DNA from: JADCRZ01 sp041751095
GTDB taxonomy: Bacteria > Bacteroidota > Bacteroidia > Chitinophagales > Chitinophagaceae
Direction of reading: 5' to 3'
NCBI GenBank assembly: GCA_041751095.1
Contig: JBGSYC010000068.1
Coordinates: forward strand, 37,562 to 101,561
Length of the DNA: 64,000 nt
Below, in pieces: positions 18,315 through 28,200 of the stretch; position 1 is the stretch's first letter, and each line of letters opens with the position of its first letter. The position numbers and the translations under genes were made by a program. Below the pieces are notes generated by a model. The model ran no database searches, was not told the DNA's origin, and saw only the letters and a program-made list of their open reading frames with translations.

Positions 18315-18926
18315 TTTCAACCTTCTATATAATTCAACTTTGTACTGCAAAAATCAACTGTTTAAAAACTGAGTTATTTTGGTGAAAACACGGAAGCTCG
18401 CTTTTGTCGGAATACTTTTATATAACTCAACTTTGTACTGTTTAAAAAGTTAAGTTATTTTGGTGAAAACACAGAAGCTCGTTTTTGTCGGAATACTTAA
18501 CAGATAACATGTTACTTCCGGCTCCGATAGGAGCCCCGTGTTTATAGCAATGCTGTTAATTAATTCTTCGACTCCATAGGAGTCGCGTAAACTTCACGTG
18601 GCTCCTATGGAGCCGAACCGTGGAGGCATGTTTTGTTATAAACACGTGGCCCCTATGGTGCCATTTCATTTTCAACCTTCTATATAATCAACTTAGTACT
18701 GCAAAAAATCAACTGTTTAAAAACTGAGTTATTTTGGTGAAAACACAGAAGCTAGCTTTTGTGCGAATACTTAGCAGATAAAATGTTCTTGCCGGCTCCG
18801 ATAGGAGCCCCGTGTTTATAGCAATGCTGTTAATTAATTCTTCGACTCCATAGGAGTCGCGTAAACTTCACGGGGCTCCTGTGAAGCTGAACCGTGGAGG
18901 CATGTTTTGCTATAAACACGGGGATG
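18315..18926. repeat. Two long imperfect tandem repeats with nested palindromes
   Basis: A unit beginning TTTCAACCTTCTATATAAT occurs at 18315 and again at about 18669. Each unit contains GAGTTATTTTGGTGAAAACA or a close variant, seen three times in all (about 18371, 18452, 18725). Each also contains a palindrome-rich block (about 18519-18650 and 18793-18920) with GGCTCCGATAGGAGCC, GACTCCATAGGAGTC and flanking arms GTGTTTATAGC and GTTATAAACAC in inverse orientation. The two blocks are almost identical over more than 100 bases. The region is non-coding and could fold into large cruciforms. It belongs to the intergenic repeat type seen in large Bacteroidota genomes. The 80 bases to 19007 hold nothing else. 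Confidence 0.8.
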
Positions 18927-19007
18927 GGGCTATTTCAAAGGTACTAAAACGTATTCTTTCCTGCAGGTGCAGCCATAAAAAGACTTGTGTGTACGGTATC
19001 CGTAGGG

Positions 19008-19988
19008 TCAGTTTTTCACCGTAAAATACTTACGTTTGCTGCTTTTTCCCTCCTGCATACTTTTAATTGCCCGCCCAGCCTCAATGCCAAGATCAGCTTC
19101 GATGATATCCGCACCATCCCGGATGAGCCGCCGGTATTTTTCATAAAAAACTTCTTCTCCCGCGATCTTCCCCGCAGCATAATCTTTGTCAATTGTTCTT
19201 GAGCTTCCCCTGATGCACATAGCCCCTTTACTATGTACATACTCAAATATTCCCTTTTCTTTTGGGTCGGTATGGGTGACAAATACAACAACGTTCTCCC
19301 AGGGTACGCCACTCTGGTCAAATTCAGCAGCGCTTTTAAGATCGTGAACAAACACGATTTCCATCATTATACTCTTATCAAGTTCATAACACCTTTTAGC
19401 ATCGGCAAGGCTGTACGCCATTACCATCGCGCTGGCCTGGGCATGGTGCTCCCTGATCTTTTTAACCCTTACGTCAGTTGACACATCTTTCTGATCAACC
19501 ATGAGTATGGTTCTTCCTTTGGCCCATTCAAGCGCTTCATCAAGGGTCGGTATCCTTTTGGAAGTGATGTTGCCTTCTGTGTCTTTTAATTTCAATTTCC
19601 TGAGCTCAGCAAGGGTATAATCTGAAACTTTGCCGTGTCCGTTTGAAGTTCTGTCTAACGTGGCATCATGCATTAACACAATTGCGCTATCCCTGGTATA
19701 ATGAGGATCCAGCTCGATAAGTGACCACGTATGCTGAAGGGTGTTCTCAAACGTGGCGATGCAATTTTCAGGAAAACCGGCTGAAGGCCCTCCGCGGTGA
19801 GAGCTGATAAAAGGCAGGCGATCACCTGTAAACCGGAAGAAGTCTTTCAATTCCTTTGTGTTGCGTACATTGATGACATGAAAGGCCACCGCCGGTTCGG
19901 AGAGAAAAGATGAGGACGGAACAAGCAGGCAGAAAAACAGCAACAAGGGAATACCAAATTTATTCACAGAACCCGTGGGTGCATGCAT
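19008..19988 (-). CDS. Exported glycerophosphodiester phosphodiesterase (GDPD family)
   Basis: Hydrolyses glycerophosphodiesters to glycerol 3-phosphate and an alcohol, probably in the periplasm. The 326 residues start with a hydrophobic signal (IPLLLFFCLLVPSSSF). The GDPD barrel carries H64-R65 in SSHRGG, E74-N75 in GFPENCIATFENT, the metal pair in IELDPHYTRD (E92, D94) and the second histidine in LMHDATLDRTSNG (H107). The later strand ILMVDQKD also fits. It stands alone, divergent from the TetR-family gene and next to the long tandem repeats. The catalytic set appears complete. Confidence 0.92.
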   Translation of the reverse strand: MHAPTGSVNKFGIPLLLFFCLLVPSSSFLSEPAVAFHVINVRNTKELKDFFRFTGDRLPFISSHRGGPSAGFPENCIATFENTLQHTWSLIELDPHYTRDSAIVLMHDATLDRTSNGHGKVSDYTLAELRKLKLKDTEGNITSKRIPTLDEALEWAKGRTILMVDQKDVSTDVRVKKIREHHAQASAMVMAYSLADAKRCYELDKSIMMEIVFVHDLKSAAEFDQSGVPWENVVVFVTHTDPKEKGIFEYVHSKGAMCIRGSSRTIDKDYAAGKIAGEEVFYEKYRRLIRDGADIIEADLGIEAGRAIKSMQEGKSSKRKYFTVKN

Positions 19989-20054
19989 TTTACAATATTT
20001 TAAGCATGATACGAAAACTCAGATGCTTTTGTTATTTTTTAAATCCGGCGAAGG

Positions 20055-20080
20055 GAAAGGAAGCACATGTGCTTCCTTTC
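20055..20080. promoter_or_regulatory. Perfect 26-bp palindrome between GDPD and TetR genes
   Basis: The half-site GAAAGGAAGCACA is followed immediately by its exact reverse complement, giving a loop-free dyad of 26 bp. It lies 67 bases upstream of the GDPD start and about 280 bases upstream of the TetR-family gene. No T-tract follows on the + strand, so it is not a usual terminator there. A DNA-binding operator or a bidirectional terminator is possible. The rest of the 19989-20359 gap shows no gene. Confidence 0.45.
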
Positions 20081-20359
20081 TGCCACTGCAAATGCCTGAA
20101 CCTTCGGCTGCCCCGCAAGCGGTATTGAAATCATTTGTTTTCATCCGTAAAGATAGGGTGGGGATGTATCCAAACATAATCACAATTTGTAATTACATTT
20201 TCAATAAGCAGCCTAATTCTTCTTTGACCTCTGCTTTACTGCATTCGACTGTCTTTTCGATCATTAAAGCACTGTTAATTAAACCCCGGGAAATCCTTTC
20301 GGGACTGCGATCCGTTGTATTTTTGCTAACACTGTTAAGAAGTTTTTTGATATTATCAC

Positions 20360-20962
20360 ATGGGAATAACAGAAAGAAAATTAAGGCAAAGAGAAGAGGT
20401 TCGTTCTTCTATACTGAAAGCTGCGTGGAAGGTGGTGATACAGGAAGGATGGCAAGCCTTGTCTATTCGCAAAATAGCAGAAGCAATTGAGTACAGTGTT
20501 CCTGTTATCTATGATCACTTTGCCAACAAAGAAGCCATTTTGCTTGAACTTACAAAGCAGGGTTTTCAAATTTTAAACAACGAATTGATAAAGGCTACAA
20601 GGCGTTCTGGCAATCCTGAAAAGCAGATAGAGGCTCTGGCTTATTCCTATTGGGAATTTGCTTTCGAACACAAGGCTTACTACCAGGTTATGTATGGCTT
20701 AGGAATGCCTTCCTGTGAAACAGTAAACCAGACTAACGAGTTAAGCGCCTTTACAGAACTGATTCTGCAACCTATAAAAAGGTTGATTGCCGCGAGCAAA
20801 ACCCCTTCAACGGACCCCCTTTTAAAACTTCATACCTTCTGGTCTATGTTGCATGGCCTGATATCTATAAATATGATGGGAAATGATGGTGGCAAAGAGG
20901 AACTGAACCAATTGGTATTGCAGGATTTTATGGCAGGTTTTATTTCAGGAATAAAAGGATAA
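20360..20962 (+). CDS. TetR/AcrR-family transcriptional regulator
   Basis: A 200-residue repressor-type protein. The N-terminal helix-turn-helix spans about residues 12-60 (RSSILKAAWKVVIQEGWQAL, then SIRKIAEAIEYSVPVIYDHF), and FANKEAILLEL is the standard TetR junction. The C-terminal ligand domain resembles the TetR_C_13/WHG type, with ALAYSYWEFAFEHKAYYQVM. It sits upstream of a DsbA/FrnE-like gene and an SDR oxidoreductase on the same strand, which may be its targets (inference). An inverted-repeat cluster follows its stop codon. Confidence 0.9.
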   Translation: MGITERKLRQREEVRSSILKAAWKVVIQEGWQALSIRKIAEAIEYSVPVIYDHFANKEAILLELTKQGFQILNNELIKATRRSGNPEKQIEALAYSYWEFAFEHKAYYQVMYGLGMPSCETVNQTNELSAFTELILQPIKRLIAASKTPSTDPLLKLHTFWSMLHGLISINMMGNDGGKEELNQLVLQDFMAGFISGIKG

Positions 20963-20972
20963 ATTTTTTGGG

Positions 20973-20992
20973 GTTACGGGTAACGGTGTTAC
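20973..20992. promoter_or_regulatory. Overlapping inverted repeats, candidate TetR-family operator
   Basis: Two overlapping dyads are present: GTTACGGGTAAC (20973-20984) and GTAACGGTGTTAC (20980-20992). Further GGGTAAC and GTGTTACC half-sites follow by about 21050. They lie 10 bases after the tetR stop and 235 bases before the DsbA/FrnE-like gene, a plausible place for the operator of that gene. Binding by the adjacent regulator is inference. Confidence 0.4.
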
Positions 20993-21226
20993 AGTAGCCA
21001 TAATACTAACGGGTAACAATAGCCGAGACTGCGTTTGTCAGTGTTACCAAATAAAAACAATAGTGTATTTAATCACCAGCGATGGAAAAATTCTTTTGTA
21101 ACATTCTTTATAGCTCTTCTCAACATCGTTGTTTCACTCACTTCAACGGCCAGCGCGCTATTCAGCCGTTTATGAATTGCATGGTAATAAAGAAAGTAGT
21201 GATCAGCTTAATTCAAAAATAAATTT

Positions 21227-21946
21227 ATGAAAGTAGAAATATGGTCTGATGTTGTCTGCCCTTTTTGCTATATCGGCAAACGCAGACTTGAAAAGGCATT
21301 GGAAAAATTTAATGCAAAAGACAACGTGGAAATTGTATGGCGTAGCTTTCAGCTTGACCCGGAAATGAAATATGTTCCCGGACAAGGCGTACATGAATAC
21401 CTTGGCAGGAGGAAAGGCGTTACCGCAACGGAAGGCAAACGAATGAACGAGGCAATGGCAGGAATGGCAAAGGAAGAAGGACTGGAATATAACTTTGACA
21501 AAGCGATCATTAACAATACCCGTGATGCTCACCGCCTGCTGCACCTGGCAAAACAACACGGTGTGCAAAACAACATGAAAGAGCGCTTATTCAGGGCTTA
21601 TTATACAGAAGGGAAAAATATCGGCGACATTGATACCCTTGTTCAATTGGGCGAAGATGCGGGCTTACCCGGTAAGGAAATAACAAGTATATTACAAAGC
21701 GATGCTTTCTTACACGAAGTACAGCAAGACCAGCATAAAGCAGAACAGGTGGGTGCACGTGGCGTTCCATTCTTTGTATTCAATAATAAATACGCGGTAT
21801 CCGGTGCGCAGCCAACAGACGTATTTACGCAGGTGTTGGATAAAGTATGGGAAGAAGAAAGGCGCCTTGTGTTAAGTACAGAAGACGAAGGGTTCTGCAC
21901 TGCAGACGGCAATTGTGCCCCGTCTTCCGCGGGCAATGTCAGTTAG
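21227..21946 (+). CDS. DsbA/FrnE-family thiol oxidoreductase
   Basis: A 239-residue cytoplasmic-type member of the DsbA superfamily, FrnE branch. The active site C11-P-F-C14 lies right after the first strand (MKVEIWSDVVCPFCYIGKRR). The helical insertion follows, and the cis-proline loop is GVPFFVFNNKYAVSGAQPTD, matching FrnE proteins. There is no signal peptide. FrnE-type proteins act in disulfide or isomerase chemistry during oxidative stress or polyketide synthesis, but the partner is unknown here. It follows the TetR gene and candidate operator and precedes an SDR gene. Confidence 0.92.
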   Translation: MKVEIWSDVVCPFCYIGKRRLEKALEKFNAKDNVEIVWRSFQLDPEMKYVPGQGVHEYLGRRKGVTATEGKRMNEAMAGMAKEEGLEYNFDKAIINNTRDAHRLLHLAKQHGVQNNMKERLFRAYYTEGKNIGDIDTLVQLGEDAGLPGKEITSILQSDAFLHEVQQDQHKAEQVGARGVPFFVFNNKYAVSGAQPTDVFTQVLDKVWEEERRLVLSTEDEGFCTADGNCAPSSAGNVS

Positions 21947-22227
21947 TTTAAAAAGAAATTTCCTTCCACAGGAGCAATATGGAGGTGGTAATGTTTCACT
22001 AACTGAGGAATTGCATTACTGTCTTTAGCTTTAACCTTGAATTGCCGGGGTTCAGTTTTTGCAGTGCTGTTTTGAACCGGGTGAGCAACGACTCCGTGTG
22101 ATATGGCTGGATATTAAAGCTGAGCCAAAAAATAGAACATGAAACTACCTGGCCGCGCCTTGAAAGGCAGGCGTGATGTGTTTTCATTGGTTCTGTCGCT
22201 TTTTATACAACAATTAAATAACTACTG

Positions 22228-22944
22228 ATGCAATCATTAAAAGATAAGGTAGCTCTTGTAACGGGCGCCGGCAAAGGAATAGGAAAGGCGATTGCGGTGG
22301 CATTGGCAAAAGAAGGTGCGCATGTAGGTTTAGTGGCGCGAACAGAAAAAGATGTAAGGGCTGTTGCTGAAGAGGTCAAAGGTTTTGGCGTGAAATCAGC
22401 TTTTGCCACTGCCGATGTTAGCAACAGAACAGAAGTGGACAGCGCCGTTGAGAAACTTCGCGCTGAATTAGGCGATATAGATATTCTTATCAACAATGCG
22501 GGCACAGGCACTTTTGGTAAGTTTTTGGAACTGGAACCAGACGTGTGGGAAAACCAGATCAAAGTAAATGTATTTGGTGTTTACTATACTACGCGTGCTG
22601 TATTGCAGCAAATGCTTGACCGGAAAACAGGCGACATCATCAACATTTCCTCTACAGCAGGTAAAACAGGCAGCGCAACAACCAGTGCATATAGCGCTTC
22701 TAAATTTGCCGTATTTGGTTTAACGGAAAGCCTGATGCAGGAGGTACGTAAACACAATATCCGCGTCACCGCTTTAGCTCCCAGCACGGTAGTAACAGCA
22801 TTGGCCCATAGCGCAAACCTGATCACCGGTGATGAAGAGCGGGTGATGCATCCCGAAGATTTTGCGGAACTGGTTATCGCGCAGCTAAAACTACACAGGA
22901 GGATATTTGTAAAAGAAGCCAGTATCTATTCTACCAATCCCTGA
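22228..22944 (+). CDS. Short-chain dehydrogenase/reductase (FabG-like)
   Basis: A 238-residue NAD(P)-dependent oxidoreductase of the classical SDR type, annotated in relatives as 3-ketoacyl-ACP reductase. The nucleotide motif TGAGKGIG (12-19), NNAG (89-92), catalytic Ser near 142 in NISSTAG, and Y155-S-A-S-K159 are all present. ALAPSTVVT replaces the usual PG motif region. It is 281 bases downstream of the FrnE-like gene, and that gap shows no clear gene. Substrate is unknown. No other fatty-acid genes are nearby, so a role in fatty-acid synthesis is not supported. Confidence 0.92.
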   Translation: MQSLKDKVALVTGAGKGIGKAIAVALAKEGAHVGLVARTEKDVRAVAEEVKGFGVKSAFATADVSNRTEVDSAVEKLRAELGDIDILINNAGTGTFGKFLELEPDVWENQIKVNVFGVYYTTRAVLQQMLDRKTGDIINISSTAGKTGSATTSAYSASKFAVFGLTESLMQEVRKHNIRVTALAPSTVVTALAHSANLITGDEERVMHPEDFAELVIAQLKLHRRIFVKEASIYSTNP

Positions 22945-23082
22945 CAGCCTTTCTCAACTTTTCCATTTAAATCAATGACATCAGTGGAAGAAAGAAATAG
23001 TCGTGGTTTTTTTGGAGAAAAAATTATGAGCTTATTTTTCACTCCAACCATTATCAATAAAGAAGTTCAAGAAAACAATAAT

Positions 23083-23226
23083 GAATTTTCGCGAGCAGTT
23101 GTTAATGAGGTTGATCACCAATCACAGCCTGCAAAATTTTCAGTGATCTTTCATTTCGCCCGAAAGATCGCTATGCAACAAAACACAAAAAAAGGGGCTC
23201 ATAAAAGATGACAAGAGAGTGTGGTA
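23083..23226. repeat. 145-bp dispersed hairpin repeat, copy 1
   Basis: This copy runs from GAATTTTCGCGAGCAGTT to GACAAGAGAGTGTGGTA and matches 43780-43925 in the same orientation with about 85 percent identity by eye. It carries a hairpin at 23142-23172 (AGTGATCTTTC, nine-base loop, GAAAGATCGCT). Similarity may extend weakly to about 23300 (GAAAGAAAAACTACTGCATT). An open frame of 78 codons (22975-23211) crosses it. The shared VDHQSxPAK and IFHFARKIA residues in the other copy leave open a decayed coding origin, but a non-coding mobile repeat is simpler. Confidence 0.75.
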
Positions 23227-23365
23227 TCCCTTTACTTTTCCTTTTAAAGCCGCCGGTTACGAAAGAAAAACTACTGCATTGAAAAAAGTCGCATAAAAAA
23301 AACTTTGATTACCAATAAGCTCACCCACTGTTATATAGTAGTGTTCGGATATTTGCCGAAATTAT

Positions 23366-23578
23366 AATATTACGGTGCGCTGCACCTTAATCCCCAACGA
23401 AACTTCTTTCTACAAATATTGCGGTGCGCTGCACCTCTTTATATTACGAGGCGCTTTTCTGCAAATGCAGGAAAAGGCTCGCATGTTATTTATTTCGACA
23501 TTCTTGACTGGTGCAGCGCACCAGAATATTTGTAGAAAGATTTATGATTTTCAAATCAGGTGCAGCGCACCGTAATAT
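23366..23578. repeat. Nested inverted REP array (REPIN-like)
   Basis: Four copies of the 13-bp palindrome are arranged as two inverted pairs: GGTGCGCTGCACC at 23374 and 23423, and GGTGCAGCGCACC at 23510 and 23559. Flanks match too. TTTCTACAAATATT before copy 2 is answered by AATATTTGTAGAAA after copy 3, and ATATTAC before copy 1 by GTAATAT after copy 4. The centre holds a further hairpin around CTGCA/TGCAG. The whole 213 bp can fold as one long stem. Direct repeats of TGTTATATAGTAGT flank it (about 23329 and 23657). No REP-associated tyrosine transposase gene is in the window. Confidence 0.8.
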
Positions 23579-23753
23579 CATTCCCTACACGAACTGTACC
23601 CGACGAACCACGAGACACAACGAAAAGCTGCAGAAAATAATTACTAATAGCTCGCCTTGTGTTATATAGTAGTAACGAGATTGCCATTTTTGAGGCCCCT
23701 CCATCTTTATTACCCGATGGTTAAAACCTCGCGATAAAGATTAAAATTTTACG

Positions 23754-25208
23754 TCAATACCCGGCATTCTGCGTTATCCTCGGATTCACATCAATGGTAT
23801 TAAGAGGAATAGGGAAGAGCATATTGTTTTGATTGATCTTATACCCTTTTGCCTGCATGACTTCTACGGCACGGCCTGTCCGTACCAAATCAAAAAACCG
23901 GTGAAATTCAAATGCAAGCTCAACTCTTCGCTCATGTTCGATTGCTAATGCAAGCGTACCATATTGGGTGGGATAGCCCGGCCGGCCATATCCCGGCATT
24001 CCTACCCGTGCTCTTACCATGTTAAGGAAGGTGGCGTCGTTAGTCACCTCTGAGAGCATAAGGAGGACGTCTGCATAACGGATTATTTCAAAATTTTGTC
24101 CCGGATTCCTCCATGTGGCATCATAAAATTTCGGAGTCCATGGATAATCTACAAATTGATTGGTGGTCAGGTTGATGAAACCCGGGTTGACGGAGGCGTT
24201 TTTCCTGGGATCATTCGTTTCAAATTCTTTTACCATATCGTCCGTTGGTGTGTTGAAACCCTGTCCCAGGAGGTTCTCTGTCGATCCAGGCAAATGAAAA
24301 GCAAAATGCCAGGGCGTATAAAAATCCTGGTGATTACTGTTCGCGGCATTCACACCTGAAAGGTACTGCACTTCTAAAACAGATTCTCTGCTGTTCTTTG
24401 TATTTGGCTGGAAATTGAATAAGTAATCATCGGTATTAGTGACCCCGTTTCCGTTTGCATCTAAAGAATACAAACCGGAGTTTACAATTTCACGCAACTC
24501 TTTTTCAGCGTTGGCTTTATCACCCATGGTCAGATAAATTTTGGCCAAAACACCTGCTGCACCGTTTTTGGTGATCCTCCCGATATTGGCTCCTGTGTAC
24601 CTGGCAGGCAATACACTCTTGCTATTGTTGAGGTCCTTTATTATCTGCTTATAGATTACATCCTTGCTCTCGCGAATGTAGTCATAGCTTTCTTCAGGTG
24701 TTACCACCTTCAAAACAAGCGGAACGTCTCCCCAGGCTCTTACCATATTGAAATAAATCAGCGATCTTACAAATACGGCTTCTGCTTTGAGCCTTTCTTT
24801 AACTTCCGGTTGTTGAAATACAACAGTTGTTTTCTCCAGCTGCTCTATGGCATTGTTGCAGATAAAGATAGCGTTATAGCAATTTGCCCAGGCTGTTGCA
24901 ATAAGAGGATTGTCTGTTCTGAGGGTAAAATTGACAATGTCATTCGAAATGGCGCCTCCTCCGGCTGCGATTTTGATATAAGTATTGTCAGAACGCAGTT
25001 CCCCAAACAAATCGGCAATTCCCTGCGCATTGTAAATAATCCGCATCTGGCGGTAAACATCATTTACGGCCTGGGTGAGCTGGGTTTCAGTGTTATAGGA
25101 ATTACCCTCGGTAAGGCTTGTCAGCGGATAGAGTTCGAGTTCTTTCTTATTACAGGCCAGTAAGAATATAAAGGTGATTAGCTGGCTAAAATATTTGATA
25201 TTTTTCAT
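23754..25208 (-). CDS. SusD/RagB-family glycan-binding lipoprotein (PUL 2)
   Basis: A 484-residue SusD homolog with a lipoprotein signal (ITFIFLLACNKK, Cys19). Typical elements are LTQAVNDVYRQMRIIYN, the helix KAEAVFVRSLIYFNMVRAWGDVPLVL, IIRYADVLLMLSEV and the C-terminal ERRVELAFEFHRFFDLVRTGR with PIPLNTIDVNPRITQNAGY. It starts 15 bases after the partner susC stop. It is the last gene of its operon; no hydrolase follows it, only repeats. Confidence 0.95.
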   Translation of the reverse strand: MKNIKYFSQLITFIFLLACNKKELELYPLTSLTEGNSYNTETQLTQAVNDVYRQMRIIYNAQGIADLFGELRSDNTYIKIAAGGGAISNDIVNFTLRTDNPLIATAWANCYNAIFICNNAIEQLEKTTVVFQQPEVKERLKAEAVFVRSLIYFNMVRAWGDVPLVLKVVTPEESYDYIRESKDVIYKQIIKDLNNSKSVLPARYTGANIGRITKNGAAGVLAKIYLTMGDKANAEKELREIVNSGLYSLDANGNGVTNTDDYLFNFQPNTKNSRESVLEVQYLSGVNAANSNHQDFYTPWHFAFHLPGSTENLLGQGFNTPTDDMVKEFETNDPRKNASVNPGFINLTTNQFVDYPWTPKFYDATWRNPGQNFEIIRYADVLLMLSEVTNDATFLNMVRARVGMPGYGRPGYPTQYGTLALAIEHERRVELAFEFHRFFDLVRTGRAVEVMQAKGYKINQNNMLFPIPLNTIDVNPRITQNAGY

Positions 25209-25223
25209 ATGTTTTCTTCTTAA

Positions 25224-28200
25224 TTATTTAAGCCCAATGTTTATACCTAACGAATATGTTTTAGTTGTAGGATAAGGGGAATGGCTTGCACCCCTTTGCA
25301 CCGCCTGGTCGGCGCCTCCGCTAAAATTTTCCGGATCAAAAAGATTAGCATTTTTGGCGGTAAACAGGTTTTGTCCATTAAAGTAAACCCGTACTGATCC
25401 CAGATTGAATTTACTGATCAAACTTGAAGGCATGTTATAGCCCAGCGTAAGGCTTTTAAGTCTGAAATAAGAACCGTCTACAATCCAGTAACTGGAGGGA
25501 GTATGTTCCAGTCCATGAAGGTCGACCGTTAATTTATGATGGTATCCGTCGCCCGGCTCTGCTTCCGACCGCCACCTGTTAACGACTGATTTCGCGTAGT
25601 TTCTGCCTTCATGATAAAATAAAGAGCGACGCAGGTTATTGTCGAAAACCTCGCTGCCCTGAACACCCTGGAAAAGGAAACTAAGGTCAATATTTTTAAA
25701 TTTAAAATTATTGGTGATACCATAAGTAAAGTCCGGCGCCGGGTTTCCTATGATAGTCCGGTCAGTAGATTCAAGTCTTCCATTTTTATTAAGATCTTCA
25801 TACCTGCCATCTCCCGGCTTTGTGCCCGGCAAATGAGAAGGGTCGGCGTCGATTTCTTTTTGATTCCTGTATACGCCGATATATCTGTATCCGTAGAAGT
25901 TAAAGATCGGCTGCCCCACTTCATTCCGCACAGGCAAAGCATTATTTGCATTAAGGTTCATCGGCGCATCGTTAGGGCCAAGGGATATTATTTTATTTCT
26001 GTTACGGGAGAAATTGATTTGTGTAGACCATTCAAAAGGCCCCTTTATGTTTTGTGTTGTAAGGGCTAATTCTATGCCCCTGTTTTCCAACTCCCCGATA
26101 TTTTGAAATACGCTGCCGAACCCGGATACCTGGGGAATCGGAACATCAAGCAATAAGCCGTCTGACCTGGAGATATAGTAATCTGCCTCGAGGCTTATCC
26201 TGTTCTTCAATAACCCAAGATCTAATCCGAAGTTAAGCTGCTTGGTGCGTTCCCACCCTAAGTCACGATTTGTAATACTGGAAGGGTAATAAGAAATTCC
26301 GGGCGTGGTGCCGAAGGCCACGCGTCCCTGTTGCATGGAGCCAATCCAGCGGTAATCGCCAATTCTGTCATTCCCCGTAAAGCCATAGCTCGCTCTCAAT
26401 TTTAAATTATTAACCTGGGAAATGTTAGTCATGAACGCCTCGTCAGACACGATCCAGCCTACTGAAGCAGACGGGAAATATCCCCATTTTTTATTAGGGC
26501 CAAACCTCGATGATCCATCCTGCCGGAATGAAACAGAAGCGATGTATTTGTTCTTAAAATTATAAGAGGCCCTGGCAAAACTGGAAATCAAGACGGTTTC
26601 ATTGGCATTGTCTGAAGCAACAGAAATAACCTGACCCGCGCTCAGATATTGTATCTGGTCGTTATCAAACCGGTTGCGCCCCTGACTTGCACTGTAAAAG
26701 TCGTTTCTAAGATATTCATACCCAAGTAAGGCAGAGAGGTTATGATCGCCTATTTCCTTGTCGTAGGTTAACAGGTTTTGCAGGTTATAGTTGATGGTTC
26801 TTGCCTGGGTACCAGTGAGCACGCCTTCGGTGTTAAAACTGGGCCCCATGTTGTGCTCTACTGCGGCGTAGGTGGTATTGTCCTGACGGTTATAGAAAAA
26901 GTTTAGTGAAGACTTGAATCGTAAACCGGGAATAAGCTCAAACTGCGCATATAAGTTTCCCAAATTGTTGAAGCTCTGACTTGCTCTTTTGTCATTTATC
27001 ACATATAATGGGTGCCCGTTTCTTGCGCGGAAAAGGATATTGTCGTAATTCTGCAGACCAGGCGTATTGGTAGCATCGCCCAGGTAGCCATTGGTTCCAT
27101 AAACAGGATAAATCGTCGGGTATTGTACGGCCCACTCTGTTATCCGGTCGATAGGAGCGTTTGACCTGTCGTACACGATACCCAATTTTCCTCCAACTTC
27201 TACCCAATCCAAAATTTTGGAAGACGCTTTTATGCTCAGGGCATATTTGGTGTAATCTGAATTGATAACGATCCCTTCCTGGCTGATGTACCCTCCGGAA
27301 ATAAGATAATTGGATTTTTCGTTACCACCTGATACACTCAAATCAAATTTATGCATAGGGGCCGTACGGAATATCAGATCCTGAAAATCGGTATTGCGAA
27401 GGGTATCCGGATTGTTAAATGCCAGCGGCCACGTATACTTGTAAGCGCCTCTGGCGGCCAGGGTATTTGGTGCATTCGGGTCGCCCCCTCTGTCAATCCA
27501 TGCATTTTGTGCAGCATCTATGGAAGCCAGGGCATACTCGCGGGAATTCATCATCTCTACCCGGTCAATCGGTTGCTGAAGCGTGGTGGCGTAGCTGAAA
27601 TCCAGCCGGCCTTTGCCTGATCTTCCGCTTTTGGTAGTAATCAGAATTACCCCGTTTCCGCCTCTCGAGCCGTAAATAGCGGCAGACGAAGCATCCTTTA
27701 AAATATCAATGGATTCAATATCGGCACTATTGATCAGGTTTAAATCATAGCTTGGGAGAGGGTTGCCATCCACAACGATCAATGGTGAACTGTTCGCCGA
27801 AATGGAAGCAAGGCCCCTGATCTGTACTGTAGAAGAAGCGCCGGGACGCCCGCTGGCAGTAAGTACCTGGACTCCCGCTACCTTGCCGGATAAAGCCTGG
27901 CCAAATTCAACCATGGGCCTGCTCGAAATGTCCTGGTCAAACTTAACCGAACCTACTGCCCCGGTCACGTTCCTTTTCTTTTGCGTTCCGTACCCCACAA
28001 CAACCACACCCTGAAGTGCACTGTCATTGGTTGCCATGACCACGTTGATCACAGACCGTCCATTTACTCCTACCTCCTGGCTATTGAACCCTGAATAGCT
28101 AAAAATCAGGGTTGCGCGCGGAGCTACATTCGGGATAGTGTATTTCCCCCCTGCATCAGTAGTGGTAGCCAAGGTTGTTCCTTTAACGGCTACTGTTACG

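Noticed and set aside
18315..18926. Possible CRISPR array from repeated blocks
   Set aside because: Only two to three long imperfect repeats with palindromes, no regular short repeat-spacer pattern and no cas genes.
19910..20490. Overlapping + strand frames (72 and 171 codons) upstream of tetR
   Set aside because: No recognisable domain. They span a perfect palindrome and the GDPD promoter region and run out of frame into the TetR gene.
22975..23211. 78-codon + strand frame after the SDR gene
   Set aside because: Its 3' half is the dispersed hairpin repeat found again at 43780. The N-terminal halves of the two frames differ completely, so a conserved protein is unlikely.
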